From positions 1 through 59,931 of the forward strand of contig NZ_BATQ01000047.1 in assembly GCF_000739635.1 (NCBI RefSeq): DNA of 59,931 bases. The letters run 5' to 3'. The translations under genes were made by a program, and so were the position numbers. The DNA comes from Verrucomicrobium sp. BvORR034. Its GTDB lineage: Bacteria; Verrucomicrobiota; Verrucomicrobiia; Verrucomicrobiales; Verrucomicrobiaceae. Below, in pieces: positions 52,414 through 59,931 of the stretch (position 1 is its first letter; each line of letters starts with the position of its first letter). The notes under the pieces were generated by a model, which was given only the letters and a program-made list of their open reading frames with translations, searched no databases and was not told the DNA's origin.

Positions 52414-52875
52414 ATGGCCAATCCCATCACTCCCTCCCTCCGCGCGAGCCTTGAGCGCCTCAAGCACGCGGGTTCTGTCAACGGGCTCTGTCTTTCATGG
52501 CGTCGCCAGATCTTGGTGAGCCTCATGCCGTATGAGGACTTCCGGGTGGAGCAGCTCGTGCAGGTGCTCAATGACGGGCGGGACCATTTTCAAAGTGGCG
52601 GAACGCGTCTGGTGGACTCCCTGTGGTTGGGATTCCCAGATGTGCATGCTCTAGTCGTCTTTGCAGGCGATATCAGCGTGGTATTGCTGCACACCCGCCA
52701 GGAGGAGGCGGATTTCCTGACGGGAGTGGTGAAGACTTTCCTGAACGATGCCCAGCTGCTTGTCGCGGCGGCGCTCAGCCCAAGCAATGGTGAAACGGTC
52801 GGGGGAGATGACGAGGAGAACTGGCTGCCGCAGCCCCCTCGCCTGGATCCCAATTTGACGAACGTGGTGTCCTGA
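52414..52875 (+). CDS. Small hypothetical protein, possibly roadblock-like
   Basis: A 153-residue protein. Its first 110 residues have the order helix-strand-strand-helix-strand (VNGLCLSWRRQILVSLMPY, VHALVVFAGDISVVLLHT) as in roadblock/LC7 proteins, which control small GTPases; the tail is acidic and Pro-rich. Similar in layout to the gene just upstream, with which it is probably cotranscribed. No GTPase gene is adjacent, so the role is open. Confidence 0.62.
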   Translation: MANPITPSLRASLERLKHAGSVNGLCLSWRRQILVSLMPYEDFRVEQLVQVLNDGRDHFQSGGTRLVDSLWLGFPDVHALVVFAGDISVVLLHTRQEEADFLTGVVKTFLNDAQLLVAAALSPSNGETVGGDDEENWLPQPPRLDPNLTNVVS

Positions 52876-53058
52876 GGGGCACGTTAACAGGGATTCCGGA
52901 GGAAAGGGAGGCCGGGGTGTCGCCTCGAAGTCGGCCCCCCCTTGAGAGCGTGCGATTTTTGCAGGAAGCGTGTCACACCTTTTAAGGCGTGGCCATTTGA
53001 CGGAAAGAAGTAGCGCCGATGGCGCGAACTTCGTTGTGCATCGTCAAACTTCCTTCGT

Positions 53059-54357
53059 ATGAATCCCACTACACTGCAAGCGCTCAACCGCCGTTCGTTC
53101 CTGGGCCGCTCCGCCGCCCTCACCCCGGTGTTGTTTCCTTTTGTCCTGAAGGGGGCGACGGGCGCTGACGCGAAGAACGCTGATACATTGAAGATCGGCC
53201 TGGTAGGTTGCGGCGGTCGTGGCACGGGCGCGGCCCAGCAGGCGCTGAGTGCGGACTACAACACCAGCCTCTACGCGGTGGCGGATGCCTTTGCTGACAA
53301 GGCCGAAGCGAGCGTGAAGATGCTGGGGGACAGCTTTGCCAACCGGGTGGACGTGCCTAAAGAGCGCCAGTTTATCGGGCTGGATGCGTACCAGAAGCTC
53401 ATCGACATCTGTGATGTAGTGATCCTCGCCAGCCCTCCCGGATTCCGCCCGGCGCATCTGGCGGCCGCAGTGGAGGCCGGCAAGCATATCTTCTGCGAGA
53501 AGCCCATGGCGGTGGATCCAGCCGGCTATCGTGTAGCCCTGGACGCCATCAAGAAGTCCCAGGAGAAGAAGCTCAGTGTGGTGGCTGGCTACTGCTGGCG
53601 TCGCAGTGCGTCCCGCGTGGAGGCTTTCAAGCGCCTGCACGATGGCCAGGTCGGTGACCTGACCTCCGTCTTTTCCACCTACTACACCGGCCCGGTGAAG
53701 CCCATGCCAGAAGCCTCTGCCCGCAAGCCAGAGTGGAGCGATGTGGAGTGGCAGGTGCGCAACTGGTATAATTTCGCATGGCTGAGTGGCGATGGTCTGG
53801 TGGAGCAGGCGATCCACAGCGTGGACAAGCTCTGCTGGGCACTCAAGGACGCGGACCCGATCTCCTGCGTGGCGACGGGGGGCCGTCAGCTGCCGAACGA
53901 GGGAGGTAACATCTTTGACCACTTCCACGTGGCCTACGAATTCCCGAACAATGTGATGGCCCACCTCGGTTGCCGCCAGATCAAAGGCTGCTACAACGAG
54001 AATGCGGATTACATCCGGGGTACCAAGGGTGCCCTGATCATCGGCCGTGGGGACAAGCCCTTCATCGACGGTGAGGACCGCTGGCGTTTCCGTGGTGAGG
54101 AGAAAAACATGTACCAGGTGGAGCACGACGAGCTCTTCGCCGCGATCCGCAAGGGCGAGATGCTCAATGACGGCACCTGGATGCTGCACAGCACGATGGT
54201 GGGTATCATGGGTCGCATGTCCGCCTACTCGGGCAAAAAAATCACCTGGCAGGAAGCCATTGCCAGCGAGGAAGATCTGGCTCCTGAGGCCACGCTGAAG
54301 TGGGGCGACAAGTTTGATCCAGGCCCGATCGCGCGCCCAGGTCTGATCAAGGCCTGA
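53059..54357 (+). CDS. Gfo/Idh/MocA family oxidoreductase with Tat signal
   Basis: A 432-residue oxidoreductase. Twin-arginine signal LNRRSFLGRSAALTPVLFPF at ~9. Rossmann motif IGLVGCGGRGTGAAQ at ~47, EKP motif in IFCEKPMAVDP, and an active-site WLSGDGLVEQAIHSVD with the conserved His. It is a separate branch from the other Tat oxidoreductase at 15110 and closer to the inositol-dehydrogenase-like proteins common in planctomycetes. Alone on its strand; the 207 bases after it hold nothing recognised. Confidence 0.9.
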   Translation: MNPTTLQALNRRSFLGRSAALTPVLFPFVLKGATGADAKNADTLKIGLVGCGGRGTGAAQQALSADYNTSLYAVADAFADKAEASVKMLGDSFANRVDVPKERQFIGLDAYQKLIDICDVVILASPPGFRPAHLAAAVEAGKHIFCEKPMAVDPAGYRVALDAIKKSQEKKLSVVAGYCWRRSASRVEAFKRLHDGQVGDLTSVFSTYYTGPVKPMPEASARKPEWSDVEWQVRNWYNFAWLSGDGLVEQAIHSVDKLCWALKDADPISCVATGGRQLPNEGGNIFDHFHVAYEFPNNVMAHLGCRQIKGCYNENADYIRGTKGALIIGRGDKPFIDGEDRWRFRGEEKNMYQVEHDELFAAIRKGEMLNDGTWMLHSTMVGIMGRMSAYSGKKITWQEAIASEEDLAPEATLKWGDKFDPGPIARPGLIKA

Positions 54358-54564
54358 GGCCGTGTGCTGTTCTCTCCTGCTGAGGACAACCTCATGGGGA
54401 GTCGGGAGGTGGTGTGAACTGCCTCTCGGCACCCGTCATCTGAACATCATTCTTTCAACACTCATCGTAAAAACTGACGGTGGGGGAGAAGGTCCGTAGT
54501 TGAGACTCGATCTCTGAACTTTCGGGTTTCCTCCCTCCCGCCCTGTGCTAAGCCATTGGTTCCC

Positions 54565-56325
54565 ATGCGACCGACATCCCTACTTGCCATCGCTTCCATC
54601 CTTCCTTTTGGGGGGGCTTCAGTGTTCGCTGAAGCGGCCGCCAAGATTGAGAAACCTGATTTCAAGCAACATGTGAAGCCGATCCTTGAGGCGGCTTGTG
54701 TGCACTGTCACAACGACAAGTCCGACAAGGGCGGACTGAATGTGACAACGCTGGAATTGACCGTGAAAGGTGGCGACAATGGAACGGCCCTGGTGCCGGG
54801 CGATCCTGCCAAGAGCCCGCTGTACACCACGACGGTGCTGGCGGCGGATGAAGACGCAGTCATGCCACCCAAAAAGGAAGGACTGCTGGCTCCTGAGCAG
54901 GCGGAGATCCTGAAGCTCTGGGTGCAGCAGGGGGCTGCCTGGCCCAAGGACGTGAAGCTGGAGCAGACGGTGCGCGTCAGCTTCGAGAAGCACATCCAGC
55001 CCATCCTGGAGGAGAACTGTCTCTCCTGCCACAATGCGGACAAGGCCAAGGGGGATCTCAACCTGGCAACGAAGAAGGACGCCTTCACCACGGGTGAGAA
55101 TGCGCCGACGATCATTGCTTTCAACTCTGCCAAGAGCTCCGTGTACTCCCTGGCCTCTCTGCCGGCGGATCACGATGACCTGATGCCACCTGCCAAGAGT
55201 GGTGGCCCTCTGAAGAAGGAGCAGCTCGATCTACTGCGAGGCTGGATCGACCAAGGGGCAGTGTGGCCTGAAGGGGTGACGTTGAAGGCCAAGGAAAAGA
55301 AAGGCCCGACCACCGAGAGTCTCGACAACATGGAGCTGGCGAAGAAGATCCACGATTTCATCGTGCAGACTTCCAAGGAGAAGGCCGAAGGGGAGATGAA
55401 AGCCTATGACAGCAAGGTGCCCAAGACCGGCATCGGCTACAAGATGGCTGCGATCAAGGGCGGTGAATTCCTCATGGGCAGCCCGGATTCCGAACAGGGG
55501 CGCAAGGATGACGAAGGGCCGCAGGTGAAGGTGAAAGTGAAGCCCTTCTGGATGGGCGTTCATGAAGTCACTTGGGACGAGTACCTGCCCTTCATGATCA
55601 CCGATGTGGGCCGCAACAAGAACGGCTCCAAACAGAAGCCGAACCCGGCGGACGGGATTGCGGATGTTATTTCCCAGCCCACGACTCCCTATACCGAGAT
55701 GAGCTTCGGCATGGGCACGGATGGCTATCCTGCGATCTGCATGACGCAGCACGCGGCCAACAAATACTGCCAGTGGCTGAGCGCCCAGACGGGCCACTTC
55801 TACCGCCTGCCGACAGAGCAGGAGTGGGAGTACGCCGCCCGCGCAGGCACGACGACCGCCTTTTACTGGGGCAATGAAGCCGGCCAGGCCAAGGAGTACG
55901 AGTGGTGCTACGACAATGCCCCGAACTTCCAATACTCCCAGGTGGGTAAGAAGAAGGCCAACCCTTGGGGTCTGTATGACATCCTCGGCAACGTGTGCGA
56001 GTGGACGATCGACCAGTACGAGCCCGACTACTACAAGAACCTCGCTGCTCTGGGTGACAAGTCCGTGGGCTTCTACGTGAAGTCCAAGAAGCCCTATCCC
56101 CAGACGGCTCGTGGTGGTTCCTATGACGATGACGCGATTGGCCTCCGCGCCGCGGTGCGTCGTGGTTCCAACCCCGACTGGAAGCAGCAGGATCCGCAGC
56201 TCCCCAAGAGCATCTGGTACCTCACGGACGCCAAGTTCCTCGGCTTCCGCATTGTGCGCCCTCTGGAAATCCCCAGTGCCGAAGAAATGTTCCACTACTG
56301 GAACAACGGCGTGGAAAAGGAGTAA
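54565..56325 (+). CDS. Double cytochrome-c domain protein fused to an FGE-fold domain
   Basis: A 586-residue exported protein (signal peptide 1-24). Two PSCyt1-type haem domains: CVHCH at 45-49 and CLSCH at 152-156, each followed by a repeated VMPPKKEG / LMPPAKSG axial region. A helical linker leads to an FGE-sulfatase (SUMF1) domain from ~295: GGEFLMGSPDSE, EVTWDEY, YRLPTEQEWEYAARAG, DILGNVCEW and ARGGSYDD. The catalytic cysteines of formylglycine-generating enzyme (in the GGSW.C region) are absent, so sulfatase activation is unlikely and the domain probably binds a ligand. ATG 54565 chosen over a TTG nine bases upstream. A strong terminator follows. Confidence 0.88.
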   Translation: MRPTSLLAIASILPFGGASVFAEAAAKIEKPDFKQHVKPILEAACVHCHNDKSDKGGLNVTTLELTVKGGDNGTALVPGDPAKSPLYTTTVLAADEDAVMPPKKEGLLAPEQAEILKLWVQQGAAWPKDVKLEQTVRVSFEKHIQPILEENCLSCHNADKAKGDLNLATKKDAFTTGENAPTIIAFNSAKSSVYSLASLPADHDDLMPPAKSGGPLKKEQLDLLRGWIDQGAVWPEGVTLKAKEKKGPTTESLDNMELAKKIHDFIVQTSKEKAEGEMKAYDSKVPKTGIGYKMAAIKGGEFLMGSPDSEQGRKDDEGPQVKVKVKPFWMGVHEVTWDEYLPFMITDVGRNKNGSKQKPNPADGIADVISQPTTPYTEMSFGMGTDGYPAICMTQHAANKYCQWLSAQTGHFYRLPTEQEWEYAARAGTTTAFYWGNEAGQAKEYEWCYDNAPNFQYSQVGKKKANPWGLYDILGNVCEWTIDQYEPDYYKNLAALGDKSVGFYVKSKKPYPQTARGGSYDDDAIGLRAAVRRGSNPDWKQQDPQLPKSIWYLTDAKFLGFRIVRPLEIPSAEEMFHYWNNGVEKE

Positions 56326-56376
56326 GGGGTAGTCTGGATCTTGGATTGCTGATTTAAGATTTGTGATTTGATGAAG

Positions 56377-56416
56377 GCGGCGGCGTTTCCTGCGGAAGCG
56401 TCGCCGCTTTTGCTTT
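56377..56416 (+). terminator. Intrinsic terminator of the cytochrome/FGE-fold gene
   Basis: Fourteen-base-pair stem: GCGGCGGCGTTTCC (56377-56390) with GGAAGCGTCGCCGC (56394-56407), two G-T pairs, loop TGC, followed by TTTTGCTTT. It lies before the apbE start. Confidence 0.88.
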
Positions 56417-56424
56417 GTCTCAAG

Positions 56425-57492
56425 ATGACTCGCATGTGCAGGTGGATTTTCGTGGTGGTGGCAGGGCTCCTGGCATGGGGCTTGGGCTGCAAGGCGCCTG
56501 CTGAAGAAGATGCTGCATTGAAGCGGTACCAGTACTCGCGCCCCCAGATGGGCTCTGTCTTCTACATCACGCTGTACGCTGAAGAGGAGGCAAAAGCTAA
56601 AGTGGCGGTGGAGGCTGCCTATAAGAGGGTGGAGGAGATCAATGCGGCGGCTTCGGACTATCTACCGGAAAGCGAACTGAGCCGTCTGAATCGGGCCCCT
56701 GCAGGGCAGGCGGTGAAGGTGAGTGATGATCTGTTTACCCTGCTGGCCAGATCAGCGGAGGCTTCGAGGCTGACCGAAGGAGCCTTCGACGTGACGGCGG
56801 CGTACGCGGTGCAGCAGTGGCGCCGGGCGAAGCGGAGGAAACAACTGCCGGATGAGGCGGACACGCGGAAGGCGGTGGCCATGGCGGACTGGCACAAGGT
56901 GCAGCTGAATGAGGAGCAACGGAGCGTCACGAAGCTTGCCGAGAACGTGATGATCGATTTAGGAGGGATCGGCAAGGGGTATGCGGCAGATGCGGCGCTG
57001 AAAGTGTTGCGAGATCGCGGCCTGAACCGGGCTGTCGTGGCCGCAAGTGGGGACCTCGCCTTTGGGGATCCGCCCCCCGGGAAAGCTGGGTGGGATGTGG
57101 CACTGCGCACTTTTGAAAGCGCGGAGGATGCGGACCGGTACGAGCATGTGACCTTGAGCAACTGCGGCTGCTCCACCTCAGGAGATTTGCATCAATTCCT
57201 TGAACTCGGTGGCAAGCGGTATTCCCACATCGTGGATCCCAAGACTGGCCTGGGGCTGACCGATCGCATCGCCTGCAGCGTGGTGGCGCCCGATTCCACC
57301 ACGGCGGATGCGTATGCCACCGCCTTCTGTGTCATGGGAGTGGCGAAGACGGAAGTGTTTGTGAAAGCGAATCCGGAACTCCAGATGCACGTGCGGATGA
57401 CGTGGCAGTCGGATGAGGGGGGCGGGTTCAAGACCCAACTGACGAACTGGGGGCAATGGCCCGCCAAGGATGCTCCCAAACGGGGCGACTGA
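56425..57492 (+). CDS. apbE: FAD:protein FMN transferase lipoprotein
   Basis: A 355-residue ApbE protein. It attaches FMN by a phosphoester bond to Thr or Ser in flavoproteins such as RnfG/NqrC on the outer face of the membrane. Lipobox LAWGLGC (Cys ~16). Family motifs: PQMGSVFYITLY, SDYLPESELSRLN, DLGGIGKGYAAD (FAD binding), VVAASGDLAF, YSHIVDPKTG and TTADAYATAFCVMG. Start at ATG 56425; the frame is open to 56368 but those codons lie in the terminator of the previous gene. No Rnf or Nqr gene is in the window. Confidence 0.94.
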   Translation: MTRMCRWIFVVVAGLLAWGLGCKAPAEEDAALKRYQYSRPQMGSVFYITLYAEEEAKAKVAVEAAYKRVEEINAAASDYLPESELSRLNRAPAGQAVKVSDDLFTLLARSAEASRLTEGAFDVTAAYAVQQWRRAKRRKQLPDEADTRKAVAMADWHKVQLNEEQRSVTKLAENVMIDLGGIGKGYAADAALKVLRDRGLNRAVVAASGDLAFGDPPPGKAGWDVALRTFESAEDADRYEHVTLSNCGCSTSGDLHQFLELGGKRYSHIVDPKTGLGLTDRIACSVVAPDSTTADAYATAFCVMGVAKTEVFVKANPELQMHVRMTWQSDEGGGFKTQLTNWGQWPAKDAPKRGD

Positions 57493-57504
57493 AAATAGGG
57501 CAGT

Positions 57505-58785
57505 CTACGGGCACTGGAATAGGTAGCGTCCTGAACGTGCAGCAGCGCCTGCGGACTCCATCACGGCCACCGCCTTGGCGGTGGGTTCATCGGCGCGGCA
57601 GAGTGTCGAGGCACGCGCCGCGGCCTCCTTGACCGTGGCGTCCCGTACCAGGTGGCTGAGCTTCGCCGCCACGGCCTCGGCTTTGAAGTGTTTGGGTTCA
57701 AGGTAATCGCCGGTGCCGAGCCTTTGCAGGCGCATCACGTTGTCCGGCTGATCGTGTCCCATGGGCATGATGAGCTGGGGCACCCCGGCGGCCAGCCCTT
57801 GGGAGAGTGTGCCAATGCCGCCATGGTGAACGAACGCGGAGACGTGAGGGAGCACCTCACTGAATGGCAGGTAGGCAAAGTGTCGGGCAAACGAAGGCAG
57901 CGGGTTGGGCAGTTGCTCCGGGAAGCTCGTGCCCAGCAGGGCGCGCAGCCCCAGCTTCTCGCACGCCGCCAGTCCTTCGCGGAAGAAAGCGGTGGCCTGG
58001 GTGTTGCCGGTCCCGGGGGTGAAGAGGACCGGCTTTGTGCCTTCCTGAAGCCAAGCGGCGAGATCGGGCGGGAGCTCGAAAAGCGTGCGGAGGTCGGCGA
58101 GAGGGAAGCCGACGGTGTGGGTATTGGCCGGCCAGTCGGGCTGGGGAGCGGCAAACCACTCCGGGAACAGCGCCAGATTGGCATCGGGGGAGTGCATCCA
58201 GTCCGGCACCACCCGCCGGGGGGCGGGGATGTTGATCTCCCGACAGAGCGCCCTGACCTGCGGCGTGAGCTTGAAGTCTGAAGGGTTGGGCAGGGAGAAG
58301 AGGATCTTCTTGGCCCACACCGGCAGCTTCAGCATCCACTCCGTGCCTGGCATGATGATAGGCGTGTCATGCACACTCAGGAAACAGACGGGCTGCAGGT
58401 GCACGGTGACCAGGGGGCACTTGAATTTCTCCCGGGCAGCGCGGGCGGCCATCATGGTGAAAGGTGCGGCCAGGACGGTCTCGCCGGGGCGGATGCGTCC
58501 GGCGATAGTTTCATAGAACGGACGCAACAGCTTGCCGGCCATCTCAAAGACCAGTGCCGTGCCCTTGTATGGCTTCCAGAGATCGGGGTGACTCAGGATC
58601 TTCTCGTACTCCTCTTTGTTGCCTACGCCGGTGAAGCGGAGATCCGCCCGACGGGCGGCATCATCGAAGAGCGGGGAGGTGATCAACTCCACATCGTGCC
58701 CACGCGCCTTGAGCAGGCGGCCCATCCAGATGAATGGATTAACGTCACCGGCGCTGCCAAACGGAACGAGGAGGAAGTGGGCCAT
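57505..58785 (-). CDS. GT1 family glycosyltransferase (MGT/UGT-like)
   Basis: A 426-residue GT-B transferase that resembles macrolide or sterol glucosyltransferases. The N-terminal acceptor side opens MAHFLLVPFGSAGDVNPF and the C-terminal donor-binding motif is HHGGIGTLSQGLAAGVPQ followed by GHDQPDNVMRL. Start at ATG 58785, which begins the family motif; the frame is open 17 codons further. Typical products are glycosylated lipids, carotenoids or polyketides; the acceptor is unknown. Convergent with apbE, divergent from the SGNH gene. Confidence 0.9.
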   Translation of the reverse strand: MAHFLLVPFGSAGDVNPFIWMGRLLKARGHDVELITSPLFDDAARRADLRFTGVGNKEEYEKILSHPDLWKPYKGTALVFEMAGKLLRPFYETIAGRIRPGETVLAAPFTMMAARAAREKFKCPLVTVHLQPVCFLSVHDTPIIMPGTEWMLKLPVWAKKILFSLPNPSDFKLTPQVRALCREINIPAPRRVVPDWMHSPDANLALFPEWFAAPQPDWPANTHTVGFPLADLRTLFELPPDLAAWLQEGTKPVLFTPGTGNTQATAFFREGLAACEKLGLRALLGTSFPEQLPNPLPSFARHFAYLPFSEVLPHVSAFVHHGGIGTLSQGLAAGVPQLIMPMGHDQPDNVMRLQRLGTGDYLEPKHFKAEAVAAKLSHLVRDATVKEAAARASTLCRADEPTAKAVAVMESAGAAARSGRYLFQCP

Positions 58786-58920
58786 GGGGAGGACTGGGGG
58801 CTGGTGTGAGACTAACGGCTGGGGCGCGGGATGCACCCAGAAAGTGATGATTGCTGCCTGCGTTGTCCGCTATGGGTGAGTCGGGTGAAGCATCTGCCGG
58901 ATTCGCAACGTCTTGTGAGA

Positions 58921-59931
58921 ATGGTGACTTCATGGTCAGATCCCACTCACAACCTGTCCTTCCTCAAGCGCCGCCTTTGGACAGGCATGATTTCTTCGCT
59001 GCTGGGCCTTGTGGCATGGGGGAATCTGACCGCCGCTCCGCCCAACGAAGTGACACCCGGGAGGTTTGCAGGTCAGCCGGAGTCAGGCGCGGTCACGACA
59101 GCAAGACAAGTGGTGGCGTTCCCTGATCCGCGAATCACGGTGTCTGGTCTGGCGTGGTGGAAGGAGGAGGCCAAACTGAAGCGATTGCCGGAGAGGCTGA
59201 AGGCAACCGTGCCGCCCAAGGTGTGGCAGCTTTCCCAAAGTCCTGCGGGGGCCAGGCTCCGATTTCGTACGGATTCGCTGAACGTGGGGATCCATGCGGT
59301 GACGGGGAAGTACAAGCTGGCCCCTTCACCTCCCACGGCGCTGATCGGAATGGATCTGTACAGCGAGGGGCGCTATCTGGGCAGTGCTTTGCCGGATGAA
59401 AACGCGGTCCTTAAGAAGGAGTGGACCCTGGGGACAGAGCGCGTGATGCGGGACGTGGAAATCTATCTGCCCATGGGAAGCCCGGCCACCGTGGAGAGCC
59501 TTGTCTTGGATCAAGGGGCCAGGCTGGAAGCGGGCAAGCCGTATTCGCGAGACAAGCCGGTCGTGTATTATGGCTCCAGCATCACCCAAGGGGCTCAGGC
59601 CACGAATCCCGGGGGAACCTTTCCCTGCCTTCTGGGACGATGGCTGGACGCGGACTTCGTAAACCTGGGGTTTTCCGGCAACGGGATGGGGGAGCCGGCC
59701 TTGGCCCGGGCCGTGGCGGAGATCCCGGCGGCGGTATTTGTCATCGACTACTGGGCCAATCCGGCGCCGGAGGTGTATGAGAAGACGTTTCCGGAGTTCA
59801 TTACCATCATCCGGGCGAAGTTTCCTGATACCCCAATCGTCGTGACGGGGCCGTACTACAATCCGTCGGAAGTGTTTGGCAGTCGCATGGGGCAGTATCA
59901 GCTGGCGAAGCGTCTGCTCATTCCCAGGTTG
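58921..59931 (+). CDS. SGNH/GDSL hydrolase with GxDLY domain, 5' part
   Basis: 337 codons without a stop up to the window edge. An N-terminal membrane or signal segment (SLLGLVAWGNLTAA; ATG 58921 or 58987) is followed by a jelly-roll domain with GMDLY at ~142 (the GxDLY motif), and then an SGNH esterase domain: nucleophile motif YYGSSITQG at ~216, GFSGNGMGE at ~250 (Gly and Asn of the oxyanion hole), and VIDYWAN. The final Asp-x-x-His block would lie beyond the window. This combination is typical of secreted carbohydrate acetyl-esterases. Divergent from the GT1 gene across 135 bases. Confidence 0.86.
   Translation, partial: MVTSWSDPTHNLSFLKRRLWTGMISSLLGLVAWGNLTAAPPNEVTPGRFAGQPESGAVTTARQVVAFPDPRITVSGLAWWKEEAKLKRLPERLKATVPPKVWQLSQSPAGARLRFRTDSLNVGIHAVTGKYKLAPSPPTALIGMDLYSEGRYLGSALPDENAVLKKEWTLGTERVMRDVEIYLPMGSPATVESLVLDQGARLEAGKPYSRDKPVVYYGSSITQGAQATNPGGTFPCLLGRWLDADFVNLGFSGNGMGEPALARAVAEIPAAVFVIDYWANPAPEVYEKTFPEFITIIRAKFPDTPIVVTGPYYNPSEVFGSRMGQYQLAKRLLIPRL

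Noticed and set aside
53044-54432. 462-codon antisense frame over the Tat oxidoreductase gene
   Set aside because: It matches the codon phase shadow of a well-supported gene and has no family features.
56368-56424. Earlier ATG start for apbE
   Set aside because: These codons lie within a strong terminator hairpin and the lipoprotein signal begins at 56425.
1-59931. Search by eye for CRISPR arrays, rRNA genes, phage genes and an exosortase
   Set aside because: No regularly spaced repeats, ribosomal RNA sequence, phage structural genes or exosortase motifs were seen; the only mobile element is the RAYT unit.

Overview
The window looks like a chromosomal segment of a member of Verrucomicrobiota, probably near Verrucomicrobium/Roseimicrobium in Verrucomicrobiaceae. 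The signs are a complete set of the four pseudopilin-like genes that TIGRFAMs calls the Verru_Chthon cassette, two proteins with PEP-CTERM tails, several twin-arginine Gfo/Idh/MocA oxidoreductases, a double cytochrome-c/FGE-fold fusion of the planctomycete-verrucomicrobial kind, DUF1080 and DUF3500 proteins, high GC with few Shine-Dalgarno sequences, and dense short operons. The species is inference; the gene families are read from the translated sequence.

Layout. 1-9.0 kb: end of an unknown gene, a Ski2-like helicase, argH, a REP-associated transposase (RAYT) element inserted so that it forms one open frame with a NUDIX hydrolase, tatC, a secreted N-formylglutamate-amidohydrolase-like protein and a GT2 glycosyltransferase. 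9.0-14.6 kb: a small cluster on the minus strand (PqqD-like protein, HPr-kinase-like ATPase, two GT4 glycosyltransferases) divergent from an NTP_transf_5 nucleotidyltransferase. 14.6-19.5 kb: OsmC, a Tat-exported oxidoreductase, an LRR-protein-kinase fusion, a methyltransferase and a DUF899 protein.

19.6-29.2 kb, minus strand: an eight-gene tightly packed operon: Tat-signal surface protein, PEP-CTERM beta-strand-repeat protein, a second PEP-CTERM protein, cassette proteins D, B, C and A, then a LytTR response regulator. Upstream, in a 615-bp gene-free stretch, three copies of TGAATYCGC lie exactly 21 and 42 bp apart, which fits a LytTR operator. The D-B-C-A genes match the GspH-I-J-K pseudopilins of type II secretion in order and N-terminal type, including loss of Glu5 in the last one. 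This is my leading candidate for an undescribed system: a pseudopilin tip complex dedicated to PEP-CTERM surface proteins.

29.8-39.6 kb: a hypothetical gene, a gene remnant, tRNA-Val, ispH, cell-wall enzymes (L,D-transpeptidase, S11 carboxypeptidase), a DUF1080 protein, an EEP-family membrane protein, LysR divergent from yggS, a parvulin and a DUF3500 protein. 39.7-46.1 kb: a type IV pilus/type II secretion operon with two different GspE/PilB ATPases, a GspF/PilC platform, a GspG-like pilin and a decayed or repurposed pilin paralogue lacking the prepilin peptidase site. 46.1-59.9 kb: a small membrane protein, a bacterial royal-jelly/yellow-family protein, an SLC13 permease, tRNA-Leu, ubiE/menG, an esterase, two small proteins, a Tat oxidoreductase, the cytochrome-c/FGE-fold fusion, apbE, a GT1 glycosyltransferase and the start of an SGNH esterase cut by the window edge. 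No rRNA, CRISPR array, phage or exosortase gene was seen.
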